Shown here: in pieces, positions 26,701-34,833 of the stretch
Numbering within the stretch: position 1 is the stretch's first letter
How the letters are laid out: each line of letters begins with the position of its first letter
Source: Rubellicoccus peritrichatus
GTDB lineage: Bacteria; Verrucomicrobiota; Verrucomicrobiia; Opitutales; Cerasicoccaceae
Reading direction: 5' to 3'
Length of the DNA: 64,000 nucleotides
Assembly: GCF_033100135.1 (NCBI RefSeq)
Contig: NZ_CP136920.1
Coordinates: 1,922,001 to 1,986,000, forward strand
The notes under the pieces: generated by a model
Database searches by the model: none
The model's input: the letters and a program-made list of their open reading frames with translations, nothing else
Told to the model about the DNA's origin: nothing
Made by a program: the position numbers and the translations under genes

Positions 26701-29687
26701 TGACTCAAACCGATGGTGGTGGCTTTTCCATTGATTCAAATGGTGCAATTGTTGAGCGTAGCGGTGGTGGCGGTAACACAACTGTTTATCAAATTGATAA
26801 ATTTAATCGAATCAAAGGCATCAATTGGGATTTTAGCTCAGACGCACCATTGGCAAGCTACGAAGGCTTACTTCCACAGAAGATGGTATATGATAATGTA
26901 GGTAATGCTCTTTCTGCGACTGATGGAGAAGGCAACACAACTTATCTTCGCTATGATGCCATGAACCAACCGACAGAAATTTCTGTGCCTAAAGGAAATG
27001 ATTTTGGGGCCTCTGCATTAAGCGGGAATTGGTGGGAAATAGCGACTAATGTTCTGCAATCTGTGGCTTATGATGCCTGGGGGCAACGGTTGAACGTTAC
27101 TCAACTCGCTGGAGGTATAGATACATCTACTTATGACCGCTTTGGTCGACTTAAGACAAATACTGATCTTGCCGGACTCTTTTTGACCTATACTTATGAT
27201 AATCTAGACCAAATTGATAGTGTTATATATCCAGAGGTTGTGGGGACGACTGCAGGGACGACTACAATTGTGAATACTTATAACAGTGTTAATCCAAGGC
27301 TGATCGATAGCCTTACAGACAGGGCGGGTTTAAGTACTGATTTTACCTATATCACTAGCTTTCGGCGTGAAACCGTCAACAGCTCGCAAAATGCAACCAC
27401 CACTTACACATACAATGCATTAGGTCAGTTAGAATCGGAAAAGAATGACTTGAATCAAACGACTTCATACACATACGATCAGTTCAACCAAAGGCTCACC
27501 ATTACTTATCCGGATCATAGCGCTCAAGCCGAACGTGTGCAGGTCCTGGCCTATGATGCCTTCGGTCAGCTTTCCTCCCAGCGGGGTGCCGCTACTTATG
27601 ATGTCGATTATGATTACGATCTGGCTGGGAATCGTGCTGCAATGACAACGTATTATGGTGACAATGATCCATTGGATACTTCTGTTACCACTTGGGGATT
27701 CAATGTGCGTAACCAGATGACCCAAAAAACATATGCTGATAACACTTATTATGACTATGCTTACGACGATGCTGGTAATTTGTCGGAACGCACGGATGGC
27801 AAGCAAAGGCTGACAAAATATTACTATGATGCATTTAATAATTTGACGATCACTGATTATCAGAATGATGGTGATGTTCTGCTGGAGTATGATGATTTCG
27901 GTAGGCTGATCAAAATGTGGGAAGGTGGTACAACTACCGCTGGAGTTTATGCCCCGGCAGAGCCAGCGGCAGACCAGGAATGGACCTACTTCCCGAGTAA
28001 CTTGATTGATACACATACACAGCGTTCCGTTGGTTATGAAGTGGCTTACACTTATACCAGCGAAAGTCAGCGAGATACCAGGAAGGTTCGCCCCATCGGC
28101 GGCTCTGATTGGACACTTGATTACAGTTATGATTCAGCGGGGCGGATGGATTCCATTAAGGATACTGCAATTAGTAGTACCGCTTTCAGTTATACCTACA
28201 AATCTGATGCGAATTTAATAGAAGACTTGGTGAATCCAAGTAATTCAAAAATTAAGCGTACTTACGATATCCTTGGACGGCTTAAGAAAATTGAGACTCT
28301 GGATCAAAGTCTAGGCGTCATAGATTCCTATGCTTACAACTATAATGACGTTGGTTTGAGAGAAGATGAGACACTCGCTAATAACGACGTTCGAGTTTTT
28401 ACTTATGATGAGCGACGGCAACTTACTGATGCAGTGATTGCTTCATCATCCTATAACTATGGTTGGGGTTATGACCCAATTGGTAATCGTTTGGGCTATG
28501 ACAATGATGGTGATGACCAATATGATGTGATCTATGATCCAAATAAGCTTAATCAGTATGGTAATGTTACGGGCTTGGGCGACATGACTTACAATGATAA
28601 TGGTAGTTTGACCAATACTCAAAATGGCGGGATTACATACGTATGGGATGAGGAAAACCGTCTTGTGGAAGTTTACGATAGTGCTAAAAGGTCCGTGTAT
28701 ACTTATGACGGATTGAGTAAGCGGATTCGTAAGCAGGATTATGTTGATTCCAGTGGGAGTTGGGTCCTTGATTCCGATACACAGTATGTCTACGATGATA
28801 AGCTAGTGATTGTCGATCTTGTTGACGATGATCTTGGTGGGGCTAGCCTGCATACGCCCAAGCGTTACTATACCCGAGGACTTGATATTACCCAGACACT
28901 TAATGGCGCAGGCGGTGTTGGTAGCCTGATTGCTTTGCGAGAAATCGGGGCAGATAGCTACTTTTACTATTATGATGGCAATGGCAATGTGACTGGTCTC
29001 ATTAAAACTGATGATACTGTTGCGGCTTCTTACAGCTATGACCCTTTCGGCAATGTCCTCTCTTCAAGTGTCGGCCTGGGGCAAACCAATCCCTATCAAT
29101 TCTCAACCAAAGAATATGAAAAAGACTGGGATCTGAATTACTACCTATATCGATTTTATTCACCGGAGCTGGGGAGATGGCTAAGTCGCGATCCGATTAT
29201 GGAAAATGGAGGCTATAATCTATATTCATTCGTGAGAAATCAGCCGATCAATTTGTATGACATACTAGGGTTACAGGCGTGTTGTAAGGGTGGCAAATCT
29301 GTGCACCCAATTGATCACTGTTGTCGTCCACAATTCAATGCACACGCAGATGCTCAAGTGAGATTGGATCAATTACATGAAGCAATTGATACTGTTCAGG
29401 AGCAGCTGGAAGATGCTATTACTGGTTTACTTGCTGTGGCTGAACTGAAGCGTCGTGCCGATAACTTCCGGGATGCAATGTGTCGTAGCTGGAGAGCGAT
29501 ATTGCCTAGTTGCCGTGCTGCTGTGGCACTTGCTATGGCCATGGATTTGCAACAAGACGCTGCAAAAGCAGAAGTTGATCGACAAAGAGCAGGTTTGGAG
29601 CGTTTATTAGACGATCTTCCTGATCTTACGGAGAATAAAAATATAAAATACAAAGCACTTCAAGATTGCCTCAAAAAATATGATTAG
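23739..29687 (+). CDS. Secreted RHS/YD-repeat protein with variable C-terminal tail
   Basis: A 1982-residue protein. A signal peptide (about 1-28, SLLAVTAMSFA) is followed by a Pro/Asp/Glu-rich linker and an RHS N-terminal domain from about residue 85. YD repeats such as YEYDAGGRM fill most of the chain and would form the hollow RHS cocoon. The conserved core near residues 1805-1845 has YRFYSPELGRWLSRDPI, then NQPINLYDILGL, in which the usual Asp-Pro-x-Gly-Leu cleavage motif is altered to Asp-Ile-Leu-Gly-Leu. The last 137 residues are unrelated: two Cys-Cys pairs, His, then a long coiled-coil. The frame opens at 23688, but the ATG at 23739 overlaps the previous stop and gives the signal peptide. 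Confidence 0.9.
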   Translation: MNMSYFSKLRQYLLVGISLLAVTAMSFAAHDPGDTPAPQPGPEQPNCPEDDGDEGDREEPKCKEDNTEYPDNDEEDKGCDDSQAGDPFYLFSGEFYYEKAFLSQPEQQVPFRVEFRYSTYSSYNGPFGSRWSMNYNMRIYETDDSPARLIFRDDKAVLNEFEYNSADDVYELADSYVMDKITFDSGRPYPYILRRQGAGSIRYYFDAQGLLRVISQGDLYGTTPVNGVYIDYVESAGLAQKLPVKGLPLLTNLKDQSTVELVTVIRDYRITSVREFEAAPTPVALASDMVGTGSGAPLTGREFNMLYYPSGHLKSVTDQSMRTLFLEYDSNGYGELVKLTTGLSDGTSAPTDGVSYDYSYYSDASTEATKSYFRYMKTFSGEGCGDCTQRALTYYDEIDDSTTDYAGWVKTQIQAQGAGESIAVAYHMVGETIPYTDVTFTINTEDVSGNALTQYREERSYWMQDTFDTYRLRRKEILRPTDTNPNPAFNDPTSTTLSNDNYAVQYFYYGDGLGGPNSSTDGYSAWRARRKILPNGSDVYYYYDTNDYLKKRTRTVDADTILVQQYARDDSGDLLREAMYLTTAAGVLKGTVSLMAYEYDSAGQNTFKHRLKTDYTNVSGDIANWPIPAFSTADTYTTTEMRYNSAGLMIADIDANGIATLYEYNPPASAVDYPWAPSAEYRDMNGNYLIDVGDILIASYTYDAYGYLDTKTDANGGVYDYDYNEFGDIERIEDPLGFVTIREYDTTTRKLISEETGVKFSAPGVRDTNVVSRKTKFTYDGLYRLDTVFRFDESDNQVPQVRYTYDNEGNRLTIQQVTTLGALTAGEYSIGSTFIERSTYSVMGWMTAAVTPFPAYDGQGGATEVVVNYEYDAGGRMIKMVAPNPDTDAASATVTTKYEYDGRDQRTLETQAFGDPLERSMAYDYDVFGNTTKITYTSGSDTALTRFYYDNLGRQVGINWDPDNATPDPDGARQLPKLMTYDDVGNMLTQTDGGGFSIDSNGAIVERSGGGGNTTVYQIDKFNRIKGINWDFSSDAPLASYEGLLPQKMVYDNVGNALSATDGEGNTTYLRYDAMNQPTEISVPKGNDFGASALSGNWWEIATNVLQSVAYDAWGQRLNVTQLAGGIDTSTYDRFGRLKTNTDLAGLFLTYTYDNLDQIDSVIYPEVVGTTAGTTTIVNTYNSVNPRLIDSLTDRAGLSTDFTYITSFRRETVNSSQNATTTYTYNALGQLESEKNDLNQTTSYTYDQFNQRLTITYPDHSAQAERVQVLAYDAFGQLSSQRGAATYDVDYDYDLAGNRAAMTTYYGDNDPLDTSVTTWGFNVRNQMTQKTYADNTYYDYAYDDAGNLSERTDGKQRLTKYYYDAFNNLTITDYQNDGDVLLEYDDFGRLIKMWEGGTTTAGVYAPAEPAADQEWTYFPSNLIDTHTQRSVGYEVAYTYTSESQRDTRKVRPIGGSDWTLDYSYDSAGRMDSIKDTAISSTAFSYTYKSDANLIEDLVNPSNSKIKRTYDILGRLKKIETLDQSLGVIDSYAYNYNDVGLREDETLANNDVRVFTYDERRQLTDAVIASSSYNYGWGYDPIGNRLGYDNDGDDQYDVIYDPNKLNQYGNVTGLGDMTYNDNGSLTNTQNGGITYVWDEENRLVEVYDSAKRSVYTYDGLSKRIRKQDYVDSSGSWVLDSDTQYVYDDKLVIVDLVDDDLGGASLHTPKRYYTRGLDITQTLNGAGGVGSLIALREIGADSYFYYYDGNGNVTGLIKTDDTVAASYSYDPFGNVLSSSVGLGQTNPYQFSTKEYEKDWDLNYYLYRFYSPELGRWLSRDPIMENGGYNLYSFVRNQPINLYDILGLQACCKGGKSVHPIDHCCRPQFNAHADAQVRLDQLHEAIDTVQEQLEDAITGLLAVAELKRRADNFRDAMCRSWRAILPSCRAAVALAMAMDLQQDAAKAEVDRQRAGLERLLDDLPDLTENKNIKYKALQDCLKKYD

Positions 29688-30078
29688 AATTATGAATAGA
29701 ATATATTTAAGTATGTTAGTTTTGCTCTTTGTTGGATGCGGAGAATCTAATCAGCAAGGATCTATCCATGATAAGGTTTTTGATGTTACTATTAAAAACG
29801 AAATTAAGGACAGATTGAGTCTGTTTTTTGATCAGTATGATTTAAGCGAGAGTGATGAAGCTTTTTTGGTCAATCAAGTTTATAGAATATCTCTCGCAAT
29901 AGATGAAACCTCTGATTCTTCAGATGAAGGCAGGCTTTTTAGCATGAGAGAACTTATGGAACGAAAGCTTTTGAAGGACGTGAAGGAGAAATTTGGTGAA
30001 TCTTTTGCGGAAAAATTCATGAGTTTTTTGAATGAAAACAAAGTGATTGATGATACTATGAAGATGTTTGATGATTGA
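29680..30078 (+). CDS. Small AT-rich lipoprotein, candidate immunity partner of the RHS protein
   Basis: A 132-residue protein with a lipoprotein signal: hydrophobic MLVLLFVGC, with the lipid-bearing Cys near residue 20. The mature part is acidic and helical (SESDEAFLVNQVYRIS, ESFAEKFMSFLNEN) with no motif I know. It starts inside the end of the RHS gene (8-bp overlap; an alternative ATG is at 29692) and is visibly richer in A and T than its neighbours. A small gene directly after an RHS variable tail is the usual place for an immunity gene. That function is inference only. Confidence 0.65.
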   Translation: MIRIMNRIYLSMLVLLFVGCGESNQQGSIHDKVFDVTIKNEIKDRLSLFFDQYDLSESDEAFLVNQVYRISLAIDETSDSSDEGRLFSMRELMERKLLKDVKEKFGESFAEKFMSFLNENKVIDDTMKMFDD

Positions 30079-30136
30079 AGCTTTGTCGTATCGCATTCAG
30101 TATACCTTAATCATTTAGAGATCCGTTTTTAGGATC

Positions 30137-31090
30137 ATGCCGTCATTGAGAATTTGGGAAAGAGAAATCGCATCTTGTCTGCTTGGGTATGGCATTTTAT
30201 TTGCTATACTATTATCTCCTGTATTAAACGCAGATTCTACAAACTTGAATCCGGTGGATCTGGCCAATCTCGAAAACACATACCTTTACGCTGATGGCAT
30301 TTACGGAGGCTCGGGGCCGTATGGGGAAGCGGACTTCGCGGCTTTGCAGGATGCAGGGATCAAGACGGTGGTCAGCGTGGATGGGGCTTATCCGAAGATA
30401 GAATTAGCGCGGAAATATGGCTTGGAATATATCCATGTTCCGATTGGTTACGATCAAGTCTCGGAAGAAAAGACTGCGCAGTTGGTCAAGGCGATGCAGA
30501 CACGTGAAGGGCCGTTTTATGTGCACTGTCATCATGGGAAGCACCGCGGTCCGGCGGCGGCGGTTTGTATGCTGGTTGGCGCTGGAAAGATTTCCAATGA
30601 CTCAGCTGTCGCGATCATGAAGCAGGTGGGCACCTCTGCAGATTACACCGGTCTTTATGCTGATGCTCAAAATATGACCGTGCTTGAGCAGGCAACGATT
30701 GATGCCGCACCGGAATTGCGGGAAGTCGCCGAAGTTTCCGAGCTGGCCGCCGTCATGGCGCAAATCGATATCGCCTGGGACAACCTCGTCCTGGTCCGTG
30801 AAGCCGGTTGGGGGCCAGTTCCCGGGCATCCGGATATCGATCCAGCCCATGAAGCCCTCATGCTGAATGAATTCTTCCGTGAGCTGGTGCGTCAACGCGA
30901 AGACGTTGATTTGACCGAAGAAGAAATGGAACCATTTACCGAGTACAACGAATGGATGGATGAATCCGCTCGTCTCTCAGGAGAACTGGAGCAGGGAATC
31001 CGTCTCGATAAAGACGGCGTTTTTCTCGAAACCCAGTTCAAGGGCTTGAAGCAGTCTTGTGTTCTCTGCCACGAGGCTTACCGTAACTAA
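30137..31090 (+). CDS. Dual-specificity-phosphatase-like domain fused to cytochrome c'-like domain
   Basis: A 317-residue exported protein. A hydrophobic segment at residues 14-30 acts as signal or anchor. Residues 40-185 resemble the dual-specificity phosphatase fold; the phosphate-binding loop is VHCHHGKHRGPAA near residue 130, with Cys and Arg spaced as in His-Cys-x5-Arg. Residues 200-317 are helical and end in SCVLCHEAYRN, a heme c motif placed close to the C-terminus as in cytochrome c'/c556 four-helix bundles. So phosphatase and electron-carrier or ligand-sensing parts appear joined in the periplasm. The general acid Asp of phosphatases is not evident to me. An ABC importer operon follows after a hairpin repeat. 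Confidence 0.75.
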   Translation: MPSLRIWEREIASCLLGYGILFAILLSPVLNADSTNLNPVDLANLENTYLYADGIYGGSGPYGEADFAALQDAGIKTVVSVDGAYPKIELARKYGLEYIHVPIGYDQVSEEKTAQLVKAMQTREGPFYVHCHHGKHRGPAAAVCMLVGAGKISNDSAVAIMKQVGTSADYTGLYADAQNMTVLEQATIDAAPELREVAEVSELAAVMAQIDIAWDNLVLVREAGWGPVPGHPDIDPAHEALMLNEFFRELVRQREDVDLTEEEMEPFTEYNEWMDESARLSGELEQGIRLDKDGVFLETQFKGLKQSCVLCHEAYRN

Positions 31091-31133
31091 GGTAATGTTA
31101 ATAATTTCCTTGTTTACTCGTGATGAAAAATGT

Positions 31134-31204
31134 CTCTCGCAAAGACGCCAAGGGCGCTAAGTTTTTATTTTCCAAGCTTTGCGCCCTTGGCGTCTTTGCG
31201 AGAG
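31134..31204. repeat. Near-perfect 28-bp inverted repeat, CTCTCGCAAAGACGCC type
   Basis: Arms 31134-31161 and 31177-31204 pair over 27 of 28 positions around a 15-base AT-rich loop. It is the best preserved copy of the repeat also seen at 13230-13303. It lies 43 bases after the phosphatase-cytochrome gene and 25 bases before the binding-protein gene; as RNA it would be a very stable hairpin that could attenuate transcription or protect mRNA ends. Confidence 0.85.
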
Positions 31205-31229
31205 AAAGAATTCAGTGACTTTAAGCATC

Positions 31230-32258
31230 ATGGCAACACAGAAGAAAATATGGGTATTTATCCCGCTACTGATTACACTCTTATTTGGCTGTGGGCCGAA
31301 GGATAATAACGGCGAATCAAACCGGGTGGTTGTTTATACCTCATGGGATCAGCCGCATTCACGTCCCATTCTCCAGAAGTTTGAGGAGCAAACCGGAATT
31401 AAGGTCGATGCAGTTTACGATGCGGAAGCCTCCAAGACCGCCGGTCTCGTTAATCGCCTGATTGCGGAGAAGAACAATCCCAGAGCCGACGTGTTTTGGA
31501 ACTCCGAAATCGTTCGCACCCTTGTTTTGAAGGAGAAGGAAGTGCTCGCTCCCTACAAGCCACCGGCTTGGGAAGAGACGCCATCATCGTTCCGTGATCC
31601 CGAGGGTTATTGGACAGGTTTTGCGGGACGTGCGCGTGTGCTCATTTACAACACCGATCTTATCACCAATCCACCGACCGAGCTCAAGGCATTGACTGAG
31701 TCCGAGTGGAAGGGTAGGGCAACAATCGCGAACCCTCTCTTTGGCACAACTTCAACCGAAGTGGCCACCTGGTTCAGCCTTTGGGGATCGGAAAAAGCCG
31801 AGGGTTTCCTCATGGCTTTGAAAAACAACGACGTGATTATCTCGACCGGAAACGCGACGGCGAAAGATGCAGTCGCGAGCGGTGAAGTGCCGATTGGCTT
31901 GACGGACACCGACGATGCCTGGGGGGCGATGCAGAATAATAAGCCAGTCGATATGGTTTTTCTCGATCAGGCAGGTGAGGGAGCATTGTTGATTCCTAAT
32001 ACGGTCTGTCTGATCAAAGGCGCTCCCAATGAAACGAACGCCAAGAAGCTGATCGATTTTTTGACCAGCCGCGAAGTTTCTGAAATGCTGGCCAACTCTC
32101 GCGCCGGTCAGATTCCTTTGAAGAAGGATATTCCCGCTCCATCTCATGTTGAAGCCTGGGCTTCAAAGAAGTTCAAGCAGGTGGATTTTGAAGCGGCCTA
32201 CAAAGAGCTCGATCCTGCGATGCAGTTTGTCCGTGACGAGTTCCTGGAGGCTCGTTAG
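31230..32258 (+). CDS. ABC transporter substrate-binding lipoprotein (iron/phosphonate/thiamine type)
   Basis: A 342-residue lipoprotein: lipobox LLFGC near residue 18, then VVVYTSWDQPHSRPILQKFEEQTGI, the opening of the FbpA/PhnS/ThiB group of binding proteins. Other family parts are RADVFWNSE, GYWTGFAGRARVLIYN and GLTDTDDAWGA. The tandem tyrosines that bind ferric iron in FbpA are not present at the usual place, so the ligand need not be iron. I chose the ATG at 31230; the frame extends upstream only into repeat sequence. It starts a three-gene importer operon with the permease 6 bases downstream. Confidence 0.85.
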   Translation: MATQKKIWVFIPLLITLLFGCGPKDNNGESNRVVVYTSWDQPHSRPILQKFEEQTGIKVDAVYDAEASKTAGLVNRLIAEKNNPRADVFWNSEIVRTLVLKEKEVLAPYKPPAWEETPSSFRDPEGYWTGFAGRARVLIYNTDLITNPPTELKALTESEWKGRATIANPLFGTTSTEVATWFSLWGSEKAEGFLMALKNNDVIISTGNATAKDAVASGEVPIGLTDTDDAWGAMQNNKPVDMVFLDQAGEGALLIPNTVCLIKGAPNETNAKKLIDFLTSREVSEMLANSRAGQIPLKKDIPAPSHVEAWASKKFKQVDFEAAYKELDPAMQFVRDEFLEAR

Positions 32259-32264
32259 TTCTCC

Positions 32265-33866
32265 ATGAGTGTCGGATATCGAGTCACGGCTTGGGTATTG
32301 GCAGCCGTCATCTGTGTTTTCTTTGCTCTTCCGATCTATGGAATGGTCGCCGGATGGTTCGAAGCAACAGCAAGCTCGGATACTACGAGTTGGCAGATCT
32401 GGAAGAATCCGCGCAGTTGGGAATTGTTTTTGAAAACACTATGGGTCGCGGTGATAGTTGCTGCGATCACGACATTTGTGGGCTGGTTTACTGCTTATTG
32501 CCTGGAGGCTTTCTCTTTCAAATGGAGGGCAGTTATCTTGGCCTTTATGGTCGCAGCCTATTTGCTATCACCGTATATCGTCGTGCAGTCTCTAATTGGG
32601 CTGCTGGGAACAAATGGTTCACTGTGGCAGTTTATCCCTAATATGGGGTTTGATTTATATTCCACGACTGGCCTTGTTGTTCTGGAAGTGCTTTGGCTGT
32701 TTCCCCTGTCCGTAACTATTTGTGTGGTAGGTTCATCTTTCTTTCCCGCCAAGGTGGCAGACGAAGTGCGTATTTATCGTTTCAAAGGTTGGCGTTGGTT
32801 CCAATGTTATGCTTGGCCGAAATACCGGTGGTCCGTGTTTTTGAGCTTTTGTATGATTTCCATTCTGGCCTTCTGGAATTATGAAATTCCATCCATGCTT
32901 CGTCAGAATATGTATCCCATCGAGATCATGGCGGCGTTTGGTTCCTTCTATGATTATCGGCAGGCGGTCTCATTGGTCTTGGTGCCTTTAGTGGGTGCTC
33001 TCTTTGTATTTCTGCCATGGATGGTATTGTCGTTTAAAGTCCGTGCTGAATGGACAACCCGCCGAATCCAGGCAATTCATTCTACGACTCGCAGATGGTT
33101 GCTTATAATCATTGGAATTGTATTTGCTCTAATCGTGTGGGGCGTGCCTCTGTTTTCATTATTGGAGCAGATTTCCGGGTGGTCTGTTTTTAAGGAAAAT
33201 TTTGTCTCCTTCAAAAACGATATTTGGAATACTCTGCAGAATGGATTGATTGTTGCTTTGCTGGCATCTCTCTTTGCTTTCTTTCTAGCCTTAGTGTGTC
33301 GAATTAGTAGCTCTGTACACCTTGAGAGAGCTATTTGGGCCATGGCTATTCTTGTCTGGGTGATTCCATCAAGCTTGTGGGGTATGGGCTTTGTTCATTT
33401 GTTTGGTTTGCCAGCATTCGCTTTTGTGCGTCAAATGAAAGCCGAACTGATGATGGTTGAGCTTTACGCTGCTTTGCCACTTGCGATCGTTTTATTGGGG
33501 CTCTTATCCCAGCAGTGGACACTTCGTCAAAGTGAAGAGCTTGAACAATATCATACTCCCCTGGGACAGCGGTTAAGACTTTTCTGGTGTCAATTCTGGC
33601 CGAATTTGATTGGGATTCAGATATTCACTTTTGTCCTCGCAATCCGCGAAGTACCAGCGAGCTTGCTTAATGTTCCTCCTGGTGGGGCGACTCTGGCTCT
33701 GACGATTGAAACCCTGTTGCACTTTGAGCAACCTGAACGGGTTGCTTCTTTATGCCTTTTCCAGCTGACAATCAGCCTTTTCGCTGTCCTAATTCTAATT
33801 GCTTTCGTATTAATCGTTACTTCGCGTTTCCGCTGGCACAGCCATCCTGCATCAAACCTTCAATGA
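32265..33866 (+). CDS. ABC transporter permease, two-repeat FbpB type
   Basis: A 533-residue inner membrane protein with about twelve hydrophobic helices in two halves, each a binding-protein-dependent permease domain. The second-half coupling loop region reads LEQYHTPLGQRLRLFWCQFWP, and the first has VADEVRIYRFKGWRWFQCYAWP, the EAA-type contacts to the ATPase. This fused arrangement is typical of ferric-iron and 2-aminoethylphosphonate importers. Its stop overlaps the ATPase start by 4 bp. Confidence 0.85.
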   Translation: MSVGYRVTAWVLAAVICVFFALPIYGMVAGWFEATASSDTTSWQIWKNPRSWELFLKTLWVAVIVAAITTFVGWFTAYCLEAFSFKWRAVILAFMVAAYLLSPYIVVQSLIGLLGTNGSLWQFIPNMGFDLYSTTGLVVLEVLWLFPLSVTICVVGSSFFPAKVADEVRIYRFKGWRWFQCYAWPKYRWSVFLSFCMISILAFWNYEIPSMLRQNMYPIEIMAAFGSFYDYRQAVSLVLVPLVGALFVFLPWMVLSFKVRAEWTTRRIQAIHSTTRRWLLIIIGIVFALIVWGVPLFSLLEQISGWSVFKENFVSFKNDIWNTLQNGLIVALLASLFAFFLALVCRISSSVHLERAIWAMAILVWVIPSSLWGMGFVHLFGLPAFAFVRQMKAELMMVELYAALPLAIVLLGLLSQQWTLRQSEELEQYHTPLGQRLRLFWCQFWPNLIGIQIFTFVLAIREVPASLLNVPPGGATLALTIETLLHFEQPERVASLCLFQLTISLFAVLILIAFVLIVTSRFRWHSHPASNLQ

Positions 33867-34831
33867 GTATTTTAAAAGCGCAACATATAAGCAAACGACT
33901 GGGTAAAGTTCAGGTTTTGGCGGATGTATCCCTGGAACTAGTTACTGGTAGGAGCCATGCGCTCTTGGGCAAAAGTGGTTCTGGCAAGACGACACTGGCG
34001 CGTATTCTGAGTTCATTGGACAAGGCTGATTCCGGTGATATGAAGATCGAAAAGGACAAACGGGTTGTCCTTGTTCAGCAGGATTTTGTCATCTGGCCGA
34101 GTTTGACTGTCAGAGAAAACGTTGCTCTGGGAGTAACACCAGGTGTGAATAAAAAAGAAATAGCTAACATCGTGTTGGATTCACTTTCAAAGGTGAGACT
34201 CGATGGTTTGGCTGAACGTAAAGCTGGTGAATTATCTTACGGACAGCAACAACGTGTTGCCTTGGCTCGTGCACTGGTTTCCGGAGCTGATGTTCTTATT
34301 TTGGACGAACCCTTCGCTCACCTTGATCCACAAGGTCGCCGGGCAATATGGCGAGAATTAGCGTTTTCATTCGGCGAGAGTGGAGTGACCAGCCTCTGGA
34401 TTACGCATAATCCTGCTGACGCTTTTCCGGTAGCTGATATGGTTTTTTGTTTAGAAGATGGAAAAATTATTCAGCAAGGCATACCAGCAGATATTTACCT
34501 TCATCCGGTTAACCGCTCGATCGCGGAATTCAGCGGTCGGCTGAATATCTTGGAATATGAAGACTGGAAGGAGCTCGGACTGTCGCCCCCTGATTCCGTC
34601 AAAAATGGTCAGTCTGTTGGAATACGACCTGAGTCACTGACTCTCGTGTCTGACGAAAGCGGGCTATGGTTAGGCTCGGATACAAACGAGAGTTTTGCTG
34701 GTCTTGGTTATTCTTATTCAATACCGCTGAAGCAGGGGCGTGAATGCCTGGTGACGATGCTTGATCGTATTGATTCAGATAAACGTTATCGCCTCAAATT
34801 TTCAGGTATGCTTTGCTGGCAAGATAAATAA
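33863..34831 (+). CDS. ABC transporter ATP-binding protein
   Basis: A 322-residue ATPase with Walker A GKSGSGKTT near residue 35, Q-loop VQQDFVIWP, signature LSYGQQQRVALARAL, Walker B VLILDEPFAHLD and the switch His in WITHNP. The last 100 residues have the feel of a TOBE domain, as in FbpC/PotA-type importers. The frame is open upstream, but the ATG at 33863, overlapping the permease stop by 4 bp, gives the right N-terminus (MSILKAQHISKRLG). It energises the permease encoded just before it. Confidence 0.93.
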   Translation: MSILKAQHISKRLGKVQVLADVSLELVTGRSHALLGKSGSGKTTLARILSSLDKADSGDMKIEKDKRVVLVQQDFVIWPSLTVRENVALGVTPGVNKKEIANIVLDSLSKVRLDGLAERKAGELSYGQQQRVALARALVSGADVLILDEPFAHLDPQGRRAIWRELAFSFGESGVTSLWITHNPADAFPVADMVFCLEDGKIIQQGIPADIYLHPVNRSIAEFSGRLNILEYEDWKELGLSPPDSVKNGQSVGIRPESLTLVSDESGLWLGSDTNESFAGLGYSYSIPLKQGRECLVTMLDRIDSDKRYRLKFSGMLCWQDK

Positions 34832-34833
34832 TC

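Noticed and set aside
31179-31229. Longer N-terminus of the ABC binding protein
   Set aside because: The extension is translated from the hairpin repeat and would bury the lipoprotein signal.
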